Shown here: positions 26,144 through 40,400 of the stretch, one piece after another | Numbering within the stretch: position 1 is the stretch's first letter | How the letters are laid out: every line of letters begins with the position of its first letter | NCBI GenBank assembly: GCA_027575765.1 | Contig: JANBPT010000014.1 | Coordinates: 62,001-126,000, forward strand | DNA length: 64,000 nucleotides | Reading direction: 5' to 3' | Origin: Tieghemiomyces parasiticus | Taxonomy: Eukaryota > Kickxellomycota > Dimargaritomycetes > Dimargaritales > Dimargaritaceae | Notes under the pieces: model-generated | Seen by the model: the letters and a program-made list of their open reading frames with translations, nothing else | What the model was told of the DNA's origin: nothing | The model's database searches: none | Made by a program: the position numbers and the translations under genes

Positions 26144-28499
26144 TTTCCTGTGATGATCACTAGCTTAAACTACCTTTCCTCTCCTCTAGCCCTTCTACGA
26201 GGCGCGGTAATCGTCGTGTCTAGCTGGTACCCCTAGTATGCATATGCGAGGGCCGGTATGATGACTCGCCTACACGGAGGTTTTACGCCACGTCCCCCCT
26301 ACCTGATGCGGCGGTAGTACAAGCTCACTGACAATCTGCAAGTCGATCGGCGGATTAGACTGTGTCGGTTTAAAGTTTCGATCATGGTGGCGTTGGAGGG
26401 GTCACGTCATCGTACATTACCAGGTCGGTGGCAGTTCGTGCTCTACCCGCCGCAAAGGGCGAATCGGCTTAAGTAGTGTCAAAGGTGAACACTGTAACGT
26501 TTTTGTACTCCGCCTCGGGGCCGCCCTCGCATTTGGCCGTTACCATACACCCGGCGCTATCAAACGGTAATCTACTGCCATGCCCCTGTTTTACCCAATG
26601 CGACACTCCACTTAAGACTAGCCCGGCGACTACGGTGGGTAGTCGAACTATAGAAGTAAAATCAGGTAGTCTACGTGCCAGGAAAGGGCATGCGGCACTT
26701 AAGAGGGGAGGGTGGTGGCATGTTGGACGATGAAAGATGGACCAAACTGGTGGGCCAGAGTGCATGTGAGAAAGTACACAGGCGCAGCGGTCTAGGTTAC
26801 CTGGCTAACGGCCAGCTAAGTAACTAGTAGGGTTCCTAGACCAACCGTAGGGGAGCAGGAGGCGCTATAATAATGTGCCCCCCGATTGAAAAACAGAAAA
26901 GTAGTTCCCGAAATGATAACATTGAAAATTCGACACCTTGCTACGCCGGGTTCCCCGCCAGTCTGCCTTGCCAGAGATACCATGAGCAATGAATAGCACC
27001 CTGGACGGTGCCAAGTTACAATACCACTAGACGCCAGCGACTAAGTCTAGACAGCCACCTAATGCTCATGGAGTTGGCTAGTACTTTCTGAATGGGCACT
27101 ATTGGGTATGCTGCCAATCGTCCTAATGGCCATATTAAATGTATCGCAGCTACTCCATGATTTAATAGGCAAGTCGGACCAATTGGCATTAATCCATCGG
27201 TATTACGTGTTTACACCGTTAACAGCGCGATTCCGCTACTCCGGATTCGGCGATGAATATTAGACGCTTACATATCACGCCATGGTCCATTCCATTAGAA
27301 TTAGTCGCTGCGTAAACAGGGCACACCAAGAGGCTTCTATTCTTCTGTGACAAGGCTGGTGATGGTCACACTGCCCGCTGCTAATCCCGGCGGCTGCGAC
27401 ATCGACCATTCCATCATCAACATCAGTGGCGTGTTTGGCATACCTGACACCCAGGTTCAGCCTCCACACCCTGCGTTGGATGACCGTGCCATAAAAATCC
27501 ACGGTTGGGGCAGGCGGGTGGGAATCGCCAGGTGCACCCACAGCATAATCATACAGCACGGCAGACTCGGTTAGTGGGCCGGTGGCCACGATCTCGAAAG
27601 ATTTACCATCCAAGCAGTCGGCTTAAAGTCGCGGGCTGCCTGGTAAGTCTCCATCCCAGCCTGTAAATATTTCGTGGGCCAATGCCAATGCTACGAGGCG
27701 ACCGCATCGATGTGGTTAACCTGGCCAGCCTTAGCGGTTGGGGGGGGGTTCACACTTTGGTTGCTACGCTCATCCCCAACCAATACCCTTGTTGGCAGAA
27801 CAGATCTGTCAAAACGCAATTTTCTTAAGAAAGGACCACGATGCTGTATTAGACGTCCCCATCCGCGTTGGCGATGATTCCTTCTGTCTAGTTGGGCTTA
27901 CGCCGCAATTTTTCTAATGAAATTTAAAGGTTACCACTAATGGGCCGTCCCTGAAACTCCGCTGTGCTGGGCCCATTCTCGGCCGGTCTGTCTCCATGCA
28001 TGCCCTCTTTACTTGGTCTACCATTTCGCTACGCGGCTAACCAATACCATTGCCAGTTACTGGCATGCTAGTCGGCACGGTCGTTCTCATTATTGACCCA
28101 TCCTAGTTTTTACCCTCGCCTCGCTCTTGGTCCTACCACATTCCGCGATAATTAACCTTGCCTCCCCGCATTGCGACTGGTGGATGCACCTGGTTCCCCA
28201 CTCCTCGGGTTGGCCGCGCCTTGTCTATTACCGCCTGCCCTTCACTCCTTTTGCATCACTCGTTCACCCTCCGCATTCCCTCACCCGACCGCGGGCTTCC
28301 TAACCGCCGTGCGTCAACTTAGCCTTCCCTCCCCTGGCCTCACGTTCCCCCCACTGTAAGCCCATCTATTGGGTATCCTCGACCCTTATCAACACTACAT
28401 TCTGGCCAGTCAAGTGCTTCGAGTCCCCTGTACCCCGCCTGCGAATCCCTACGCATCTCACCTCCCCACATTGCTCCGTCACAGTAAGCCCACGTAAGC

Positions 28500-31400
28500 A
28501 TGCCGCCCTACCTGGTCCTACTTGGCGTCTTTCTGGCGCTTGTCGCCGGGGCGGGTTATTTGGTGGTAGCGCACCTTATTCGCTCGGCACTGTCAAAGTA
28601 CGACATTCGCGTTGAAAAGGTCCGATTCTTGTCCCTGCGCAACCTATCCCTGAGCCTACCCAAAACTACCCGTCGCGACCCGGGTGTACCACTCGTGCAC
28701 ATCACGGTGGCCCGGGTTGGCTTGCGTTTCCACCGCTGGCGCCGTCCCTTCGGCCTGAGCTATGTCAAACCGCTCGAGTTTTTTCTCTCGGGTGTGACCG
28801 TCAAGATCTTCCGACCACCCATCCCGCGGCCGCGGAAATCCCAAACCGACTCAAACCGCCGCCGGTCCCACCCTTGCCGGCAGCACGACCCCCCACTCGC
28901 TACCGACGCATCGGCCCCTTCTTTCCCCGAGTCCCTACTGGCGGGCCTGTTCAGCGTCAGTAAGAACAATGTATTGGTACGTTTCGTACGGAGTATTGCC
29001 GAGAACGTGTGTCTGACCCTCGCCGAGGCTGAGGTCATCGTGGACGACCAGGTCCAGGTCGCCCTCGGCCGTGCCATGCTGTACTCCAGCGTATTCGATC
29101 TGGGCGACCCGGACGAGCAGCGCCGCCAGCAGCGGCTATTCCCCTTGCCGCTCTCTGCGCTCGATACGTTCCGGGACCCTGAAGCTGCCCACGCCCTACG
29201 ATACGTTACCACTCTCAGTCTCAGCGAGTTGGATGCCGCCCTGGTCCCACACAAGGCCCACAAGCGCCGTAGCATCGTGGCCCAGTTCCGCGACAGCGGC
29301 ACCCTCACTGTGGCCGCTGATATCGGGTTCGATCCGCGTATCCGTGTCCAGAACGTCCAATGGGACACCCAGTTCGAGACCTTGGATCTCTTCCTACGCC
29401 CGGCCATTCATGCTCTTTACAAACTGCACCGGCCGATGCCCGCACCCGACGGCCCGGGCCACGCGGCGCCCCCGCCGCTTCCTGACCTCGGGACCCTCCT
29501 CCGCATGCCAGTAGCCACCCTACGGGCACTCCACCGTCCGCTGGCCCAGTGGGTGCCTCGCCAGCTCGACGTGGCCGCCAGCCTGCGACAGCTCAACGTA
29601 TACTTCACCTTTCCGACCGACGCCAAGGGTTACTCGTCTTCGTCGGAGAACCCGTCCACCCGTGAGCGCGCGGCTCACAGCGGCACTCTGCGCTTTTCCC
29701 TCAAGGCCCTGCACTTGGCTGCCCAAGTACCGGAGGTGACCGCTGCCGGAATCCGCGGCACTGTCGACGTCCGCTTCAAAGTGGCCGCCCTTGCCCAACT
29801 GGGGCCCGGTCGCGGGCCCTCGGTGGGCCGGGATCGCCGTCTGTTTGGCGTCCAGGCGGTCCACCTCCACGCTGACCTCGAAGTCACAGCGACCCCACAC
29901 GCTACTGAGGTCATCTACGAAGGGGCCCCGCACCGCTATCGCTACGCAGCCCACGTCAAGTCCCGCCTGGTGATTACCAGTCCGTTCGTGGACGTTGGCG
30001 TTGACGACGTGGCCCTATGGGAAAGCTTTGTGGCCCACGTGCGCCAAACGCGTTACACCGCCGCCCGAACGACTGGAATCCGGGTGGCCCCCGCCTCACC
30101 TGTCCCGTGGACTGCCGCCGCTGCAAGTACCGACACCCACCCCTTGCCGACCCCAGGCGCCCCGCCGAACCTGATGGTCGACTTTGTAATTCCTACCCTT
30201 GCCCTCGATGTCTTTGTGCACCACCCGTCTGTCGTCCTACGCGTGCCTGGGGATTCGCCCGCGGAAGCCCGACCGTCTCAGCCGGCCACCACGCACTCGG
30301 CGTCCCCACGCTGGGCGACCACTGATAAGGTCCCTGCGGGAATCCGCCCGGAACGCCCGGCGCAGAATGGCCGCCCGGCCTCCGGGGGCGCTCTCCTGGC
30401 CCTGGACACGTCCGAAATTTCCTTTATCATTAGGGTGCACCGCAAGTCACCGGCTCGGTTACGCATCCCGCTCCCGCTCCCGGTGGCTGTCGTGTTACTC
30501 TCCGCCTCTTCCCGGGTCAAGTTTGAGCCGCTTCACCTTCGTTTGGGTTCCGATCGAGAGGCACGCGCGGACCTCCCACCTCTTGTCCTGGTTGAGGGGG
30601 CCGTGGTCGAATTGCGCACCCTGTTGAACGTAGACACCCTGTGCCGGTCTGTGCTGCCGGCCGGACCCGTTAACCTTTCTAGTCAACCCATCGTTTGCTA
30701 TCAGATTGACGCCCCGGTCCGGATTGGCCGACTGCGCGTCCACCTCCCGCAGCCCGCCCAGTACTGGATTGCGGTCGTACTGCCCCGCCTGGAGACGGCT
30801 CGCGAACGCGTTCGTTTGCTCACTCGGTCTCGGGTGGGGACGTTCCCGTTTGCCCGGGACTTTGGGTCCCCTTTCCCGGCGGTACCGTCTCTGCCCCCGG
30901 CACCGCCCCGGTTCACCCTCTACGACATCAAAACCTCCGTCACCCTACCTACGTTACACGTCGAGGTCACCGTGTCGGACCACGCCCTTCCGCTGCCCTA
31001 CCGCCACCGCCAGGAGCAGTGCGCCGTGCACAATGTGGTACTGCGCGGGCGTGATCTACGCGCCAACTTCTCGGTGGCCGCCCCAGCCCCGACCTCGCCG
31101 CCCTCCCGGCCCATATCCCCAAGCAACTCTCACCCGGACCATGACTTGAGCTTCATGGACGACCTGTCGGACCTCGGTTCCACATCGTTCGCGCCTCAAG
31201 ATGAGACCTCACCGCGGAATTCTAGTGCGCGCCGACCGTGGTCGCCCAAGGCTTCAGCCTTCTCCAGTATGCATCCCATGCCTGTCCCAGGTCTCCGCGA
31301 GTGGTACACCGAAGGTAGCGTCCAGAGTGTGCGCATGTATTTGGTTAGCCTACCTCTGCTCTCAGCGTCGCCCCCGCCGTCTCCGCGCCACCTGGTGAAC

Positions 31401-34400
31401 CCTGCAGTGGACAAACCTCGTCCGCTCGCCAAGCCCGAGCGAGTATTGGAGCGTGTGCTGCTCATAGAGAACGCCCGGTTCAGCGCTCGCACCGACACTA
31501 CGGATTCCAGCCCTGAACGATCGCCCACCGCTGTCAACGTCGACTTTGACACCTTGCACGTAGAGTACTCCATGTCCCGGGCCTACGTTGTAGCGCTGCT
31601 CTGGGCCCGGTTGTGCCAGATGGAACACCTGGTTCGCGCCGAGTGGCTACCGAACCCGGCACCCAATGCGGACCCGCCGGCTTCGCCACGGACCGCCTCG
31701 TTTGGCGGGGGCTTCCGACGTCTTGAGCGGTCGTCCAGCCCCGTGGCGCACCCTTTTTCGTCGACAGCGACGCACGGATGTAACCCTAGTATCCAATTCT
31801 CGCGGCCTGCCGGTACTGGCGAAGCAGCTCCGTCTGCTCGACTGGCGCGGCCGGCCCGGCACGCCGTGACGGTCTCTGGCGCCCTGGTCAGTCTGGCCGT
31901 GTGGCTGCCGCTGGGCTGCAATGAATACCAGGAGGATGTCCTGGCTGACGAAGTTTATAGAGATGTGGCCAGTAAGGGCCTGCACCGGGTCCGTTTGATC
32001 GCCACACAGTGCCTGGCCCTGGTTAGCCACCGTCGTAAGGACCGGCATAGGCGGTCGCGCCGGCCGTCCCTCGATTCCAGCGATGAGGGCGAGGCAGGCT
32101 CCGATGCGGAACGTCCCGACGAAGTGGATTCTGACGAGGAAGAGGAGGAGCGCTTCGACCCGGCTGCCGTCCACAGCTACGAGCAAGAACTCCTCGCGTC
32201 TGACCGCGACGGGGTGCCTCCAACCACCGTTCCGCCCGTCCGACACAAGGCCGGCGACTGGTTGGTCACCTGTCAATCCCTTCGTCTAGTGGGTCGCCAG
32301 GACACCTTCGCCGACACCTTCGAGGACGGGGTCCACCATAATCCGGCCCACGCCTCGCAGCATCATGGTGGTGACCAGGCTATCATGGATGACCCCGACC
32401 TGACCACGGGCGCCCGGGTAGTGGCCGTGGACCAAGATCTGGAGACTGCCGCTGAGGCGGCCTGGTCCGAGTTTAACCTGGCTCGCCTGCGTGAATCCAT
32501 CGAGGAGGAACCACTCGTCACGTTTGCCGACCTCAGCATCCGGTCCATCCCGCCACAGCTACTGGTGTCCCCGCAAGCCCCCGCTAGTCCTGCGCCCGCA
32601 AGGCCGATACCCACCCTGCGCCCCACTCGGTCACGCCCGATGGCCACCGCTTCCACCGGCACCGACGTGCGTTGGAATCTGTCCCAGTTTCCCACCGAGG
32701 CCCTGCGCTCCCCAGTCGCCTTTGCTAACGCACTCAACGAGACGCTTTTAAGGTCTCCGGGTGCTTCGGCAACATCCACCGCCGCCCCCGTCAACCCGGA
32801 AGCCAACGGTGTTGGTGAAAGCGACCAGGCCGCCGAGTCGGAGGGTGAGAGTGGGGTGTACGATGACGCCCGCGCGGGCGGGGACGATAATGATGATGAC
32901 CTCAGCGCCGACCATGTACTAGAGTCCGATTCCGACGGAACTGTTTCCCCGGCTGACGACGGCCTCGTCGTGGCCCGCCTCGGCCTGGAACTCCGGGCGG
33001 ACGAGCTCCATTTTCGCCTGCCGCACGACTACCAGATCTCCTTCGTAATCGACAACGTCAACAATCTGGTCAAGTCTACACGCAACCTACTGCATTATGC
33101 CCGCTGCCGCCTGGCCGGGTCCTTACGTCGGGACTCCTTCGACACAGCGACCACCGACCCACGGTTTGCCAGTGTGGCTGCGGCCGTCGTGTACTCCCTA
33201 ACCACGCCCCAACCGGATTCTGTACACCCGGCCGCAGCCCTGCGCCCACGCCACGAGTCGTCTCACCTACCGGGGTCATTCCCGATCGCCGGGGAATCGA
33301 CCCGCCGGCGGGTTCAATCGCTCCATACCTTAGCGAACGCCCCACCCGAGGTCAGTGAGCGGGACTGGTACCTCACTTGGCCACGAGCCGTTCGGCGTCC
33401 TAAGCGTCTTCCTTACATTGACGTAATGGTTCGCCATACCACTTTCACCGTCGATGACGATCCCTTTGAGACCGCCCTGGGTCGTATATACCGCCTTGGT
33501 TTGAGCGAGCAACAGGCCCGTCTGGTCCGTGAGGCCGCCTTCGAAAAGACCGCCGCTAAACTGCAGGCCGATTCCGATCCTGGTCACGACGGCGAGCCTC
33601 GACCAGCTCATAGCCGCACCGTCACCGGGAACGTGGACGTCGACGCCGCTCGCGAACGGCTCGAGCAGTACAACGCCACCAACTGGATCCGCGTTGTGCG
33701 GGCCGGTATGGTGTTCCCGCGGGACGAGGTCCCGACCAACGGCGGGATTGACGGCCGACCTCCACGGCCGCGATCTAATGCGGCCAACCGCTCCGATCGA
33801 GGCATCGGTGTGGACCGGCGGCACCCGTCCCAGCCGCCCTCCTGTGAGGACTCAGGCGCCCGATCGGCTACATCCCAATCGATTTCCTCCCTCTCCCTCT
33901 CTCCGACGCCCACGTCCACATCCGAGCCCTCCCCGCAGCTGCCAACCTTACCCGCCGGGCTTCCGGGTCCGCAAGCCAAGGTCCAGGCGGTGGGCGGCCA
34001 CGTCCACAAGTACTCCTCGGGTCGGTGGTTGCACCCACGCATCCCCCTCACACGGTTCACCATCCGCCACTTTGGGGTGACCCTCGCGCCGCCGCCCCAC
34101 ATTCGCAATATGCGCGACGCCGCCCTCTTCATTCGGCATACCGACGGATGTACCCCGCTCGGTTACCTATACGACATTTTGGTGCCCATCCGCCTTCACC
34201 TTCGGCTCGGGGACACGCGGATGACCCTACGTGATTATCCGCTCCCGCTCTTTCATATCCCGGACATGACAGAGCTTCTGGCCGCCACTTTGGCCACCAC
34301 CACCGACAGCCAACCGCACGGCGGATCTCGTGACCGTGGGGTGGCCTCCGGTGGTCGTCGTCCCCTGGTTTCCATCCTCAATAACAAGCGCAGCCAACTG

Positions 34401-37400
34401 GCGACCCAGGGCCGGCTGCAGAAGGAGCGTTACCTCAAGACTCGCTTCGGACCTACGCCGGGATCCCCAACACCTCCCGGTTCCACGTCGTCTGACCATG
34501 GCCAACCGTCTCCCGATCCGGCCCAGCCCGACCCGCTGGAGACCAGCGGGTGCGCCTGGGAAGTCAAGGGAGACTTGGTTGTGGCCGAGGCTCTGTCCGG
34601 GGAGGAGTCTGTGCGGGTGATTTGGGTGCCCGTGGTTACCGAGGGGTTGCGCGCTCCCGCCTTCCAGTCTGTACCGCCTCGCCGCTCTCTCCTGGACAAC
34701 ACTCCCGGCCCGGCCCCAGCCACGCCAAATGTGGGTTACATCCGCGTGCACCGGACGGTGCCTCCACCCAAATTCTTTGCTAAGCTTAACATTCGCATTC
34801 ATACCGCCCCGCGCCACCTCCCTGCCGCGTCCGGATCTCGGTCCCCACCCCCAGCCACGACGGATACTCTGGTCCGTCCACCAGTGCAACTCATCTGGGA
34901 CCAGTCGATCCAGCCCTGTCTCACGACCTTTTCGCAGCGCCTGGAGAACCTGACTAGCGCCAGCATCGACCCTAGTCCGACACTGGCCTGGTGGGATAAG
35001 CTGAGAATGCTGCTCCACGGCAGCATGCGACTCCGATTTGTGGAGAACCTGGACACTACGATGCCAGACCTCGGCCGGTCGCCGCGGTCACGACCACGGC
35101 GCGTGTCGCGCAACCCCTTGGCTGGGCCCGGCGAGTTTTGGTTCCTGATGCGTGGGTCCCGGGACCCGTACAACACAATTGGTGAGAACGTGGGGTTCCT
35201 TACCATCTGGCGCGGGGATATTCAAATCCACATCGGGGCTAGCCCGTCGGGTGGAGGGAGGCCACGAGCGCGTTCCACACGGTCTCCGCCCCTCTCGCCC
35301 ACGGGCTCAGGAGTTCCGCTCGCCCCCCATCTGTCGCGCCCTGACCAGGACGGTTCCTTCGCGTCCCGCGCGACCGACGACAACGACCCCGACACGGGGG
35401 AACACAGCGCCTGTCCGCGTTTGACTCCGACTGAACCCCGTCGGACCCGCTCCATATCCACCCTCATTGCCAACCACGACATGATTGTCCACGACGTCGT
35501 GTCCATCCTATCCCGAGAGTTCATCTTTGCCGTGCCTATCCTCAACAAGTCTGCCGAGATCGCGGAGATCGTCACTACCGCTGTCAATAGCCAGGGCCGT
35601 CCAGCTAGTCACGGGGCCGCCGTGTCGCCCGACCCGAACCAAGCCCCGCCGTCCTCATCCTCGTCATCTACTACCACCGCGGGTAACGGCGGGCCACCGC
35701 CCCGCGTTAGATTTGCTTTCCTTCCCTCCTATCGCCTCACCAAGCGCCAGCAGCAGGCGGCTCGGCCTTCCACGGCCCATGCTGACCCACCCCTCCCAGG
35801 CTCGGCGGTTGTCAACGGTCTGCTCGGGTACGCCGAGTCCATTCATCGCCTACCAATCATCCGCTTTGAAAAGAAACTGTTACACCTCGGCGACGGCGTC
35901 AAATTCACCCTTGGCCTCGGCTGTGGCGTAAACCTGGACGTCCTGTCTAACCTGGACGCCTATGGTTCCTGGCTCTTCTCTGCCACCCCGTGGCTGAGCA
36001 GCCGGTTTCGCCCCCAGGGCGGGCTGCTCCAGCACGACTTGCACGCGGAGGCCACCACTCTGCCGTCGGCCCGCGACTTTGGCGTTCGCACCACCCCGAC
36101 CAACCCCGGGCCCGCCCGGGCCGTTTGCCGCCATCGCACCCACCCGGTGAGGCACTACGAAATCATCATGCGGGTACCCAAATTCGCCCAGACCCCGTTC
36201 GGCCAGGCTGAGTATGACTCGTTCCTGGGGTTCAGATCCGACCATGTGCACATGTCGATGGGACTACGGTGTCCGTTCGCGGAGGCTGATTCGGCTCCAC
36301 CCGTCGCGGCCCCGCTGACCGCCAAGAACTTCATCGGCCTCAGTTCTAATACTGTACACCGTATCATGGCTTTTACCCCCCTGTTTGCCTCCAAGATGCT
36401 ACTCCCCATCCGTCGTGGCCAGCTCTTCCCGGACGTTAGCGTCAAGGATATGAAGTTCGCCAAATTCCTCAAATCGGTCAAGTGCCGCCTGGATGTGCGC
36501 GGCCTCGATCTGGGCTACTGCCAGCATCTGGAGACCAGTGAACCGGACCTGGCCGCCTTCCGTGAGCCAGGGGCTGACGCGGTCGCCCCGCACCTCGCTG
36601 ACGCGCTGCTGGTGACCGGCCAGGTCATGGAGATGAAGGGACAGGTTGGGGCCATGGATCTTCACCTACTGGCCGTTCAGCAGAGTCGGGTGCTCACGGT
36701 CGATGCCGAGCACGGTACCGTGTACGCCCCGGCTACCGACACGGCGGCCCACACGGGCCACGACCAGACTGGTGACCGGCTCACTGCTGCGGGTGGATCC
36801 ATCACGACCAAGGGCGAGGGACCGGGTGCCCCGCACCAGGTCATCGCACGGCAGTGGGTCATCGACGACTGCCATCTAGAGGTCGACAAGATTGACGTGC
36901 GCATGGTCATGGCTGACTTCCATCTGTTCAGCCAGTCCCTACTGACCGACGGGCGCATCAGGACGGTGGGTCATAATGGCTTGCACGTGCTGCCCCGCGA
37001 CCTGGAACGTCTTCCCGCCGCGGACCGCGCCTTTGTCGACCGGGCCACCTGGCAGGACCTGGGCGAGACGGACCTGGATGAGGCGGTGGTCAGCCGACTC
37101 AGGGTGGAACCCCTACTTTACAGTCCACGCACGGTGTATTTCAAACAGGCCCACCGTCGGCGGGATGATGACCCGCACTACCACGCCATCCCACTTTACC
37201 GCAACACGGACCCGGGCCAGCGCGCCGTGCACTCCACTGCGGCCTACCGTCGTGACTCGCGGCTGATCCAGGTGGCACTGCTGACCGCCCGCTTGCACCG
37301 GGTCCGCACCGAGATTGGCGTGCAGCGCGAGCTAGCCGCCGAGATGGAGGACCAATTGCTCAACGCCGACCCGGCCACCGAACTAGTCGTCCGACAGACC

Positions 37401-40400
37401 TTGGACCGCGCCCGGTTCACCCTCGCCGAACTGGAGACCAAACGGCGTACAATCGAGCGCACGGTGAACAAGCTGCAGCGTGAACGCCAGGCCCACGAGG
37501 GAGAGGAGGACCCTACGGCCCACGCCGGTGACGAGGAGGACTCTTTTGGGGCTACCTTCCACCATCGGTTCCTGGTACACAGCGCCTACGGCATTTGGAA
37601 CACAGCAGTGCGCGACATTCTACTACAGTTTCTGTACGTTGAGGAGACCGCCCGGGCCTTCCGCTACTTCATGTCCATGGCGGCCACGAAGGTTGTACGT
37701 GAGCTGGTGGCCGTGAGCGCGGCGGCCTACGTTGATGATCGGGCGGCCGGAGCTAGTTCCGAGGCCCTGGTCGCCGGCGGGGATGGGGACGGCCAGCCTG
37801 GTTCGCCCGCCGTGGATGGGCCTCCTCCGGGCGACGACGAGCCGGTAGCTACCATCAACTGGGAGGAGGATGAGGCTGGTACCGGGCCCTTCGCGCGGAC
37901 TTCGGCTCCGCGGCCACCCCGTCCGCCTTCCATTTCTCAGGCCCGCTTCCGCCAGCTGGTGAATCCACGCAAGCCCCGACGTCAGGCTATGGTTCTCAGC
38001 CGAGCCACCACTGAGGACTACATTGAGTATCTACTGGACGGGCCGAAGGATGCTGCACCCGAACCCGCCGCCACCGCTGCCGTTGCCGAGGAAGATCCGT
38101 CAAACCACCACCACCTCCCGTTCCACCGGGCTCGCAGGGGACTCTCCCGGCTCCGCCACACCCTCCGCCGCGACGAAGATGGTGATGATGCGAAAGCCCC
38201 CCGGCCTGCAACGCATGGCACGGAAGAGGACCCCACGGAAGACTCGGACCGCGATCCGGGCCTTTTGGATGACCTGCGCGAGTTTTTCAAAGTCAACAGC
38301 GTGTACGTGGAATTCCTTAATCCCCAGGTCAACGCTGCCCTGACCTACGACAGCGAAGACGCAGTAGTCCTCGCCGCGGAACGCATTCAGCTAAAGATGC
38401 TGTCTCTGTACGATCAAGAGATGGCGGAGAAAGACGTAACCAATCCCCAGGACGACAGCGAGCACCTCATCAAATCGCGGTCCCTATTTGGGTTCCAGAA
38501 CTTCCAGGTGTTTGCAGTCCAGCGCAAGCACTTTAAACACCGTGCGCAATTCTTCGCGGATACCCACTACGGGGCACGTGACCGGTACCTCTGGCCTGTA
38601 TGGGTGCCCATGGAACTGCTGATGGACGAGGAGACGGACGACCGGAGCCTGCAAGTCCTCGAACCCCTGGTGGCCAAGACGTCGGGACTGCTCATCTACG
38701 ATAAGGCCAACTCGGTGCGCATTCAGACCCACTCAGCCGACCCGCACCTCGACGACCGTGCCAATGCGGTGGGTCTCCACTTCCCAGGCCTGCGAATCAC
38801 GGCCGATTCACGCCAGTACGCGTGTCTGTTCGCCATCATTAACGACCTCCTGGTGTATAGCGTGCCGATCAAGAAACGGCACAGCGACCAGCTGAACACC
38901 CTCACCCTCGCGGCCGATATCACCGACTTCACCGGGGCCTTGGCCAACGTGCAGTTCATGCAGGCCTCGGTGCGCAAGCTCAAGGAGCTCCTGGCAGGCC
39001 AGACCGTCCCCACCTCCACTTTCGCCCCACTTAATGACGTACGCGGATTCCGGGCTAACCAGCGCGAGTACTTGGCCTTCAAGGAGAAATTGCGCCTGAC
39101 GATGGAGGTCATCACTAACGTACAGAAGCAACGGCAGTCCCGGCGGCTGCGTGAAGCCTCTCGTGGTGTCCGGGTGGTGTCACGTCGCACCCAGCTGCGC
39201 ATCGATCGGGTTCTCCTGTCCATGCGGCTAGACGCTGACGCGCCGCTATGTGACTGCCACATTGACGGCCTGGGCTTCCTGGCCTCGGCTCACACCGATC
39301 AGTCGGTCAGCTACGCCCTGGATCTAGACCGTGTCATCATTCTTAACCGACTCCCTGAACCCCTGTTCCCCGAGTTACTGGCCCCATTCACAGGAGAGGT
39401 GGCCGGCCCCGTTGACTTCCGCCGCCACAAGATGATAAGCCTGCGGTGGAGTGCCCTGGCCCCTGTGGGCGGCATCACGGTGGTGGAACATTTCGAGCTG
39501 GATCTGTTCCCGCTGCGCGTCCAGGTCACCCACGAGGTGGGCAAGAAGATCATGCAATACTTCTTCCCAGAGAAAGACAAGGAGGCCCGGGATGCCGGCT
39601 CCGCGTCGGGTACGGGTAGAACGGCGACAGGATCAAGCGCTGCTGACGACCGTGCCAGCGGCCATACCCGTGGTGGCGGCGGTGGCGGTTCCACCTCGTC
39701 CCGCCCCCGGAGCACCCATAGCCAGCACAGTCGGGACAGTCATAGCCGCCGCAGCCACTCGGGGCGAACCACGGGCTCAACCCACAGTGGGGGCGGCGGG
39801 ACCACAGTAGCGGGCGGCCATGGCTCAACGGCCCCAGACGATAAATCGGTCCTAGAGATGAAGTCGCGGGCCTCGCGCAACAAGACCTTTGTATACCTCA
39901 AGGTACCCGGGGCACGTCACTGCGTAAGCTACCATGGACCCAAGGGTAAGAACCTCGAGGACCTGCACGGGTTTGTCTTCACGTTACCCACGTTTGAGTA
40001 CCACAACGAGACCTGGTCATGGCTGGAACTGGTCACCCAGGTTAAGAAGGACGTGATCCGCGTCGCCCTGGCCCACACCGGGTCCTTAGTGCGCGAGAAA
40101 ATCCGCCAGATCCGGGGTGGCCGCCTCCAACCCGCGCCCTACGCCGAGTCGCTGGCAGATTCCGGTCGGCCAAGCTCCCTATCCAGCGGATCGGGTCCGT
40201 CCCGTCGCCAATCTGACGTCCGCGACCCAGGCCGCGAACTCTACACCTCTCCGCCGAAGGGCCCTGCCGCCTATGCAGGCTCCATCATGGGTAAAACTCG
40301 CCGCGTGAACCCGCTGGCCGCCGTTTCCAAATTTGCCCGTAAGCTGAGCAAGACCCACCACGCAATGGCGCACGCGGACGACGACTCGGACGGGGAAGAA

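Larger units (their letters stand above)
12435..28499. other. 16-kb gene-poor tract
   Basis: No gene could be assembled here. It holds low-complexity runs (C9 at 13225-13233, C/A run near 14590, AG repeat near 18117-18129, CT-rich run near 19247-19277). Two minus-strand CAG|GTAAGT donor matches have exon ends at 13429 and 15549. Several coding-like open segments are present: 19644-19810 +, 21326-21602 +, 25997-26143 +, 26467-26700 - and 27275-27613 -. The 251-codon minus frame at 17181-17936 opens with TTG and is Pro/Ser/Leu-rich, typical of chance frames in C-rich DNA. The last 400 bp before 28500 are pyrimidine-rich and probably the FMP27-like promoter and leader. No tRNA or rRNA was found by eye. 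Confidence 0.4.
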
